The position numbers and the translations under genes were made by a program. Of a stretch of 5,926 nucleotides of DNA, positions 1-4,634 are shown piece after piece. This DNA comes from Chlamydiota bacterium (lineage in GTDB: Bacteria; Chlamydiota; Chlamydiia; Chlamydiales; Simkaniaceae): contig JAKQGT010000039.1 of NCBI GenBank assembly GCA_029556005.1, positions 1-5,926 on the forward strand, in the 5' to 3' direction. A model generated the notes under the pieces. The model did not search any database and had not been told where the DNA came from. It worked only from the letters and a program-made list of their open reading frames with translations. Positions within the stretch are counted from its first letter, which is position 1; each line of letters opens with the position of its first letter.

Positions 1-25
1 CTTTTTCCGGTCAAAATTATTTTCC

Positions 26-75
26 AGAGGGAATTCCCAGGCCCTCTTTGTATACCCCTCCCGAGAGGGGCTTTG
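26..75. terminator. Two adjacent GC-rich hairpins, possible terminator of an upstream gene
   Basis: Two short perfect stems lie in tandem. AGAGGG (26-31) pairs with CCCTCT (42-47) across a 10-nt loop and is followed by TTG; its left arm overlaps a GGGAATTCCC palindrome (29-38). CCCCTC (55-60) pairs with GAGGGG (65-70) across the tetraloop CCGA and is followed by CTTTG. The second hairpin is the more stable. Neither has a full U-tract, so intrinsic termination is only a possibility, and the arms could also pair with each other (GAGGG with either CCCTC). No open reading frame that would need terminating is visible in the first 249 bases, so the strand is undetermined. Confidence 0.3.
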
Positions 76-188
76 AGCGGGAAATGAAGAAACGCCTCCA
101 TTTTTTTCAAAATCTACGCCTCAAGAAAAATACATAAATCATTCATAAACAAATAGATAAATATTTAGTAAAAAGATTTTTTTATCTC

Positions 189-217
189 TTTATTTATTCT
201 TAATTTTTTTGTATACT
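189..217 (+). promoter_or_regulatory. Candidate sigma70-type promoter for the small membrane-protein pair
   Basis: TATACT at 212-217 is a good -10 match. At 17 bp spacing the -35 position (189-194) reads TTTATT, a weak match. The region from about 120 to 210 is very AT-rich with A and T tracts and could act as an UP-like element. Transcription would start near 224, giving a leader of about 26 nt ahead of the Shine-Dalgarno at 237-243. The 9-mer TTTGTATAC also occurs at 47-55, so a second upstream start is conceivable. Confidence 0.35.
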
Positions 218-249
218 TCCTACCGAAAATTTATGAAAGAGGAATAAAA

Positions 250-675
250 ATGGCTGCTTGTAACCTGTCACACAATAACACTATTCCAGATATTATTAAA
301 AATCATGGAATGCAGATTTTTGCTGAATCCGCCACCTATATAGGGTTGCACTATCTTGTTGCAAAACTCTTGAAATCGGAAACCCACGTTGCTGCAGCTG
401 TTGGAGCCACAACCAGCCTGGGATTCCATGCCATTTGTATCATTGACCATCGGTATGCTCAAAATGATGATCAAGCCCATGGAATTTTTTATCGTATCGC
501 ACGCGCTTTAACCCTATTCTTCGTTAATGTTCAGGTAATTAAATACTTCTCTAGACAAGGCCACCCTATTTCAACTTTTTGGGCGTTTACCTCTGTTGCT
601 ATCCCCTTCTACATGAAAGAAATTGAAATTCTTAACTATCATGCACAAGGACCTGATAGGGGAGACCACGAATAA
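250..675 (+). CDS. Small four-helix membrane protein, first of a tandem paralogous pair
   Basis: I do not recognise this 141-residue protein; it is a predicted integral membrane protein of unknown function. The start is well supported: AAGAGGA at 237-243 lies 6 nt before the ATG, behind a candidate promoter. No signal peptide is apparent. After a polar N-terminus (about 1-22), four hydrophobic stretches can be seen at roughly 25-42, 46-65, 83-100 and 108-125, with a polar tail that includes several acidic residues. The first two are separated by a very short loop. Motifs shared with the next gene are LVAK at 36-39 with K42, DHR at 66-68 just after helix 2, and WxF at 111-113. The downstream paralogue begins 2 nt after the stop, so the two are almost certainly co-transcribed. 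The paired, closely spaced hydrophobic segments recall chlamydial inclusion-membrane proteins, but that is only a resemblance. Confidence 0.75.
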   Translation: MAACNLSHNNTIPDIIKNHGMQIFAESATYIGLHYLVAKLLKSETHVAAAVGATTSLGFHAICIIDHRYAQNDDQAHGIFYRIARALTLFFVNVQVIKYFSRQGHPISTFWAFTSVAIPFYMKEIEILNYHAQGPDRGDHE

Positions 676-677
676 AG

Positions 678-1097
678 ATGACAACAAAATGTATTTATCA
701 CCATACCCATTCTCTCAGTGACATTTTATCCCATCCCACTGTCATAAAAGCGAATGCAGGTGGCATCGCTCTCTCAGCGATCACTTGTGGGCTTGTGGCC
801 AAATTTTTCAAAGCCCCTGCGGGGATAAATGCCCTCATTGCGACTACCATCGCCCCCTCTTTTACTCTCATGCATCTCCTCGATCACCGGATCTCAAAGA
901 GGGATACGAACTGCAAAGAGAAACCTCTTCAAATCATAGGGCTACTTGCTCTAACAGTCCTTCCACAGTTAGTGATGATTAAAATAGCTTCTCTTCGAGG
1001 CTATCAACTATCTTATCTTTGGGGATTCTCGAACACCTTCACCACCTTAATTGCTACAGCTACTGTAACAGCCTTGTATAAAAAATCGACCTCTTAG
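678..1097 (+). CDS. Small four-helix membrane protein, second of a tandem paralogous pair
   Basis: This 139-residue protein of unknown function is a divergent copy of the preceding one. Hydrophobic stretches lie at about 25-44, 49-68, 83-105 and 113-134. LVAK is at 39-42 with K45, DHR at 69-71 and WxF at 115-117. The distance from the LVAK-following lysine to the DHR aspartate is 24 residues in both proteins, and DHR to Trp differs by one residue, so the alignment needs few gaps. Overall identity is low, so the duplication is old or diverging fast. The ATG follows the upstream stop by 2 nt. The nearest purine-rich run (GGGGAG, 659-664) is 13 nt away, too far for a normal ribosome site, which suggests translation by re-initiation or coupling. 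The N-terminus has several histidines (8, 9, 11) and the C-terminus is short and basic. No terminator hairpin is evident after the stop. Confidence 0.72.
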   Translation: MTTKCIYHHTHSLSDILSHPTVIKANAGGIALSAITCGLVAKFFKAPAGINALIATTIAPSFTLMHLLDHRISKRDTNCKEKPLQIIGLLALTVLPQLVMIKIASLRGYQLSYLWGFSNTFTTLIATATVTALYKKSTS

Positions 1098-1523
1098 CTT
1101 TTCCCCAAAAAAAAACCTTCAAGTTCCAAACCATCCAGTAGAGCTTTTAATCCCCACCAAACGATAAGTCACATTGAAGGTCAAGAAGTTACGTTGATCT
1201 TCTACCTACATCACGAACGAGTGGCATTCCTCTGTTCCTGCGTCTCTATAAGAGACATGATAAGTAGAGTAGCCTTAAGTGACCGCTTTTAGCAATCTTT
1301 GAGAAACATGTCTCTTCTCAGGCCTGTAACCTCTTCAAGTATATGCCAAAACTTTTTGAAGATTATCAATGAACCTCCTTACTTGCTCATCGAAAGATAA
1401 GTCTTTTTTGGCATGTGAGAATACTCACGTACTCCCATACTCAAGATAGCATGTATGGATTTATTTTTTATACCCTTTTGAGATAGAATTTTTCTTTTAT
1501 CAACAAGTCTTTGAAAGGTAGCC
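1098..1523. other. 426-bp intergenic region without a convincing gene
   Basis: All six frames are interrupted by stops at about the rate expected by chance, and I find no tRNA or recognisable structured RNA. The stretch does hold several short inverted repeats: ACCTTCAA (1115-1122) with TTGAAGGT (1174-1181); GTCTCT/AGAGAC (1242-1256); AAGAGACATG (1250-1259) with CATGTCTCTT (1307-1316); TCTTCAA (1332-1338) with TTGAAGA (1356-1362). The last 60 bases are AT-rich; TAGAAT (1484-1489) could be a -10 for the following gene but lacks a good -35. It may be a decayed gene, a non-coding RNA or plain spacer. Confidence 0.5.
1242..1316. repeat. Overlapping inverted repeats able to form alternative hairpins
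   Basis: GTCTCT (1242-1247), ATA loop, AGAGAC (1251-1256) is a perfect 6-bp stem. The same right arm, extended to AAGAGACATG (1250-1259), is also a perfect 10-bp complement of CATGTCTCTT (1307-1316), 47 nt further on. The two pairings are mutually exclusive. The sequence shows the repeats directly; any role as RNA structure or protein-binding site is inference. Confidence 0.4.
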
Positions 1524-2747
1524 ATGAATGAAACTGAGATGCTCGACTTAGCGCAGGAAAGTCAAGATTATACCGCCAAAATGCGTCATGCTCTTCATGA
1601 AATTCCAGAGTTAGGATGGCAAGAGGAAAAAACAATCGCACTGATTCAGAGTGAGATCCGAAAAATGGCGAAAACATCACTTGTAAAAATGGTCTCCTAT
1701 GAAAAAAAGGGGGGGCTCTATGTAGACCTTGATTTTCATCCAGATAGGAAACGCATCCTTTTTCGTGCCGATATTGATGCCCTTCCTATTGAAGAACAAA
1801 CAGAGCTCCCTTTTACTTCGAAACATCCAGGACAGATGCATGCCTGCGGACATGACTGCCATGCGGCCATGCTATTAGGAGCTCTTAAGGTCTTGACTTC
1901 AGGAGCTTTCATCCCTTACTACAATTTACGCCTGGTGTGGCAACGAGCGGAAGAGGTGGGAACCCTTCCCTCAGGAGGGAGCAAACTGGTAGAAGAAGGA
2001 GTCCTTGAAGGAGTGAGTTACTGCTATGCCTTGCACATCTCTTCAACAGAAGAGTATGGCACTTTCATCTCTCGACCTCACTACTTGATGTGCCAAGCAG
2101 GGCAATTGCATATAGAAATCACCTGCTCAGGGGGACATGTGATGCGCCCCGAGCTCGGATCCAATGCCATCGATATCATGACTGAAATTCACATGGTCCT
2201 TCGTGGTTATGAACTCCGTAAGCTTGGGCCTAATGAAATCATCTCTTTTGTTCCTTCTATTTCAAAGGCGGGAAAGGCTTGTAATATCCGACCAGACCAT
2301 GGAGAGATGTCTTATGCAGTGCGTAACTTCCTCCCCGAAGAGCGCTTAGACGACTTCATCGCTTCGATTCGCAACCGCATTGAATTGATTATTCAAAGCT
2401 ATCCCGATGCCAAACTCGCCCACTTTGTATATTATCCCGGTTACCCTCCCCTCATCAATGATCCCCATAATACTCAGTTCGTCAAACAAATCCTCGATAC
2501 CCATTTTGTGACCCGTAAAATCCCCTACATGTTCTCCGGGGAAGATTTTTCCTATTATTTGCAAAACCGCGTAGGATCTTATTGGCTTTTGGGAGCTAAA
2601 AAAGCCGTGCAGACAGGTCATCATACAGCCCATTTTAATCCCGATGAAGGTGTTTTATGGCAAGGAGTTGCTTTTTGGTTGCTTCTATCCAGAATTCCTT
2701 ATTGCGAAAAGGTTACAAGCGACGTGAAAGCTTTTGCATGGGCTTGA
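1524..2747 (+). CDS. M20 family (M20D-type) metal-dependent amidohydrolase/peptidase
   Basis: This complete 407-residue protein is a cytoplasmic amidohydrolase of the M20D group (relatives: hippurate hydrolase, IAA-amino acid hydrolases, N-acyl amino acid deacylases), which cleaves the amide bond of N-acyl amino acids or small peptides with two bound metal ions. Visible landmarks are HEIPELGWQE (25-34), RADIDALP (81-88), HACGHDCH (106-113) giving ligands C108 and H110, AEE (142-144) giving catalytic E143 and ligand E144, ligand H171, SGGH with H205 in the inserted dimerisation domain (about 192-290), SGEDFSYY (338-345), and H367 as the last ligand. Length is normal for the family. The usual QPAEE reads QRAEE here. 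No signal peptide is seen. The ATG follows GAAAGG (1513-1518) by 5 nt. Substrate cannot be told from sequence; known chlamydiae make diaminopimelate by the DapL aminotransferase route, so an N-acetyl-DAP deacetylase role would be unexpected if the host is a chlamydia. The 3' end overlaps the convergent gene by 35 bp. Confidence 0.93.
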   Translation: MNETEMLDLAQESQDYTAKMRHALHEIPELGWQEEKTIALIQSEIRKMAKTSLVKMVSYEKKGGLYVDLDFHPDRKRILFRADIDALPIEEQTELPFTSKHPGQMHACGHDCHAAMLLGALKVLTSGAFIPYYNLRLVWQRAEEVGTLPSGGSKLVEEGVLEGVSYCYALHISSTEEYGTFISRPHYLMCQAGQLHIEITCSGGHVMRPELGSNAIDIMTEIHMVLRGYELRKLGPNEIISFVPSISKAGKACNIRPDHGEMSYAVRNFLPEERLDDFIASIRNRIELIIQSYPDAKLAHFVYYPGYPPLINDPHNTQFVKQILDTHFVTRKIPYMFSGEDFSYYLQNRVGSYWLLGAKKAVQTGHHTAHFNPDEGVLWQGVAFWLLLSRIPYCEKVTSDVKAFAWA

Positions 2748-3027
2748 ATTGTTTCTCTTTGGTAAGATTCAGGTCGTGATTAAAGTTAGAAACCACCCAG
2801 TTGAAGTTTTCCTCAAGCATTTCTAAATCATGTGACTCTAAATAATAACTGATTTGACGACGGAGCCAAATGAGTTGATCATGAAGATTATCTTTGACTT
2901 TCCCTTTCCCCACCTCTTTAGATAAAAAACGTTCCATTTTAGCAAACTCTTTTGTAGCGAGTTCATACCAATTTTGCGTCTCTTTTTCATCTCCATTAGG
3001 TCTTGGAAAAAAAATGGCTTCGCTCAT
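2713..3027 (-). CDS. Small charged protein of unknown function, coupled to the repeat protein
   Basis: I do not recognise this 104-residue protein. It is rich in Lys, Glu and Asp, has no signal peptide or membrane segment, and looks mostly helical: a helix around 16-38 (with NWYELATKEF near its start), another around 45-64 and a third around 67-84, ending in a basic tail (KLSRRL). It is probably a small cytoplasmic protein. Its start is strongly supported: the ATG shares four bases (ATGA, 3024-3027) with the stop of the upstream membrane-anchored gene and has a near-perfect AAGGAGG at 3031-3037, 3 nt before it. The tight coupling suggests it is made in step with that protein, perhaps as a partner, which is inference. 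Its last 35 bp lie antisense to the end of the M20 gene, and no terminator is visible between them. Confidence 0.72.
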   Translation of the reverse strand: MSEAIFFPRPNGDEKETQNWYELATKEFAKMERFLSKEVGKGKVKDNLHDQLIWLRRQISYYLESHDLEMLEENFNWVVSNFNHDLNLTKEKQFKPMQKLSRRL

Positions 3028-3713
3028 CTTCCTCCTTCCATTTGCTCTTTAATTTCATGCCATGAAGAAAAAACTTTTCCTGCCGAGCTTTTCTCCTCTA
3101 CTGCCTCTTTACCATTTCCGGCTTGATAAAGGCCATGTCTAGAAAGGGATACGGGAATTTCTCCTTTCTCATCAATAAAGAGAAGACTGGTTGGAGCATC
3201 TCCATGAATCAGCATCCCTTCATGACTTTGCGTCGGAACGATAATAAAATGGGGAAGATCATTAGCTATTCCCATGGCGATGTTGGGCTCACTCGACTCA
3301 TGATAGAAATTCATCATGGGAGAAGATCCTCCACGAATAAAGGTGGCCATATTTCCCTCTCGATCCCCCAAACCTACAGCTGCTCCTCCATCTTTGAGAG
3401 GGAAGAAAGTCCCAATAATTTCCTGATCTGAACTTTTCATAATAAGGGCTGGAAAGTTCCCTCCTTGGAGTTGTAAGCGTACATTCCCCTGACTATCATT
3501 AAGAGTCATCAAGGTGTTCTCATCGTCTCCTTGAAGAACCATCGTAGGAACCCCACTTGCTCCTCTCAGTACAATACGGTTGACCTCAAGCGTTCCACTC
3601 GGCTGAAATAGGTCTGTTGCTCCAAAAACAAATAACGCAGCTATCCCTACAAACACAGCGAGATTTGCTACAAAAAAAATACGATTGAACCGAATGATTT
3701 GCTTAATTGACAT
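3024..3713 (-). CDS. Membrane-anchored protein built of ~21-residue beta-type repeats
   Basis: This 229-residue protein of unknown function has a short basic N-terminus (SIKQIIRFNR), one transmembrane segment at about 12-31, and an extracytoplasmic remainder by the positive-inside rule. Residues 46-197 divide into about seven units of 20-23 residues, starting near 46, 67, 89, 111, 133, 155 and 175. Each has alternating hydrophobic residues, often a D/S-x-x-G turn, another beta-like run, then G/N/D before P or the next unit. Such arrays usually form a stacked beta fold. The tail (about 198-229) is polar and charged. An in-frame start at TTG 3719 is possible, but I prefer ATG at 3713: GAAGG (3720-3724) sits 6 nt before it, against 0 and 3 nt for the TTG codons at 3719 and 3716. 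The 4-nt overlap with the downstream small gene implies coupling. Proteins with similar repeats occur widely as uncharacterised products, so this may be a known but unnamed family. Confidence 0.8.
   Translation of the reverse strand: MSIKQIIRFNRIFFVANLAVFVGIAALFVFGATDLFQPSGTLEVNRIVLRGASGVPTMVLQGDDENTLMTLNDSQGNVRLQLQGGNFPALIMKSSDQEIIGTFFPLKDGGAAVGLGDREGNMATFIRGGSSPMMNFYHESSEPNIAMGIANDLPHFIIVPTQSHEGMLIHGDAPTSLLFIDEKGEIPVSLSRHGLYQAGNGKEAVEEKSSAGKVFSSWHEIKEQMEGGR
3028..3037 (-). promoter_or_regulatory. Strong Shine-Dalgarno inside the upstream gene's 3' end
   Basis: Read on the minus strand this is AAGGAGGAAG directly before the ATG at 3027. The match to the anti-Shine-Dalgarno is 7 of 7 (AAGGAGG), with an unusually short spacer of 3 nt. 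It lies within the last codons of the repeat-protein gene and fixes the start of the small gene. Confidence 0.7.
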
Positions 3714-3755
3714 CAACAACCTTCATTATTGCTATTAATTTCTAAATAGTTGTTG
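3714..3755 (-). repeat. Inverted repeat in the 5' leader, abutting the start codon
   Basis: On the minus strand CAACAAC (3755-3749) is followed 28 nt later by its exact complement GTTGTTG (3720-3714), which ends immediately before the ATG at 3713 and just after the GAAGG ribosome site. Inside lies a smaller stem, CTATT (3748-3744) with AATAG (3735-3731). Folding would hide the start region, so a translational control hairpin is possible. Both stems are AT-rich or short and so of modest stability. Confidence 0.35.
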
Positions 3756-3769
3756 CTGTTATTTATTTA

Positions 3770-3797
3770 AATATAAAAATCAGAAATTATTTAACAA
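3770..3797 (-). promoter_or_regulatory. Candidate promoter for the repeat-protein/small-protein pair
   Basis: Read on the minus strand, TTGTTA (3797-3792) and TATATT (3775-3770) are separated by 16 bp, a fair match to sigma70-type consensus. The -35 lies inside the last codons of the secreted-protein gene and the -10 in the AT-rich 66-bp gap. AT-rich DNA gives such matches by chance. No terminator hairpin separates the two gene pairs, so read-through from ispG may also supply transcript. Confidence 0.35.
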
Positions 3798-4634
3798 TTG
3801 AATGAGATCTTGACTTTGGACGTCATGAAGGTAGGCAAATACAGACTGGACACGATTGAAAACTTCAGGATCTTGAAGGGAACCAAACCACATCCCCCAC
3901 TGGCGGTTATCTTCAGGAGCATTGGCTTGAGAGGCCCTAATTCCAAAAGCCATCCAATCCCCAGCTTGTGTTTGAAAAAGATAGGTCGCACCGATCATTT
4001 CTTTTTCCATTTCAAGGCACTGGAGAGGAATGTCTATCAGGTTTTCTGGATAGTCACCTTTAAGCTTCTCAAAAATAGCTAACTGCTCAGAGGTCCGTTT
4101 CTCTCTTCCTGATTCAGGGTAGGCAGCAATCAGGACTCCCCCTTGAGCCAAAAATTCCCGTATGATCTCAGGACGTTTCATCACTGTGAATAAACGCTTG
4201 GCATCTTCCAGGCTTGCCGCTACTAAATCTGGAGAAATCTCCCCTTGGCTGCAAAGAGGGGTTGCTGGAGTGGGTGTGTGAATAATCCCCATTAAATGAT
4301 TAATTTTTCCTTCTTTCATGAAGTAGGCCATGACCTTCTCAAAATCTCCTTGAACCGAAACATAAACCGGGCGCAGAATCGCATCCTCTCCCTCAGCAAC
4401 TTGGACACTTCTCCCTTCAAAAGCAAATAAAAAAGCATACACATCTTCACGTATTTCTTCGGGAGATTCTGCAGTGAGAGCAAATAGTTCCTCGAAAAAA
4501 GATGCGTGAAAACGGTTAAACTCAGAAGAGAGAGGTTGGCAGGAAAGTTCCTCCAAAGAGAGCTTTTTCTCTGATCCCTTTACACAAGGTGTAATCAAAA
4601 CAAATAAAGCGACAAGCGCGGGGAAAAATTTCAT
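3780..4634 (-). CDS. Secreted protein of unknown function, coupled to ispG
   Basis: The 284-residue product begins with a typical Sec signal peptide: MK, a hydrophobic core at about 3-16, and a likely signal peptidase I site after VKG (18-20). C17 is preceded by proline, so a lipoprotein box is unlikely. The mature protein (about 264 residues) has no further membrane segment and should be periplasmic or exported. It has three cysteines (32, 128, 206). The most distinctive part is the C-terminal half: GGVLIAAYPESG (165-176), IGATYLFQTQAGD (214-226) and a tryptophan-rich QWGMWFG (245-251), followed by a final amphipathic stretch. I do not recognise a named domain; from memory, proteins with this kind of C-terminal block recur in Chlamydia-related genomes, but I cannot verify it. 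The start is firm: ATGA at 4634-4631 overlaps the ispG stop, with AAGAGGAG (4650-4643) 8 nt upstream. It therefore belongs to the ispG transcript. Confidence 0.8.
   Translation of the reverse strand: MKFFPALVALFVLITPCVKGSEKKLSLEELSCQPLSSEFNRFHASFFEELFALTAESPEEIREDVYAFLFAFEGRSVQVAEGEDAILRPVYVSVQGDFEKVMAYFMKEGKINHLMGIIHTPTPATPLCSQGEISPDLVAASLEDAKRLFTVMKRPEIIREFLAQGGVLIAAYPESGREKRTSEQLAIFEKLKGDYPENLIDIPLQCLEMEKEMIGATYLFQTQAGDWMAFGIRASQANAPEDNRQWGMWFGSLQDPEVFNRVQSVFAYLHDVQSQDLIQLLNNF

Noticed and set aside
1175..1482. Possible decayed transposase: a + strand frame containing SGIPLFLRLYK and later runs free of stops, loosely like the core of some IS transposases.
   Set aside because: The frame has several stops, about as many as chance predicts, no DDE residues can be placed, and no terminal inverted repeats or target duplications are seen. 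A blastx search would decide it.
1098..1523. Structured RNA gene (tRNA, RNase P RNA, SRP RNA, 6S RNA, tmRNA) in the long gap.
   Set aside because: No tRNA fold and none of the signature sequences of these RNAs were found.
3123..3431. 102-codon + strand open frame inside the repeat-protein gene.
   Set aside because: It is antisense to a well-supported gene, has no ribosome site that I can see and shows no recognisable features.
3714..3719. TTG start at 3719 for the repeat protein, adding two residues.
   Set aside because: The ribosome site GAAGG would touch the codon directly, while the ATG at 3713 has a normal 6-nt spacing.
3780..4634. Lipoprotein assignment for the secreted protein, because of Cys17 near the end of the signal sequence.
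   Set aside because: Proline at -1 does not fit the lipobox, and a good signal peptidase I site follows at residue 20.
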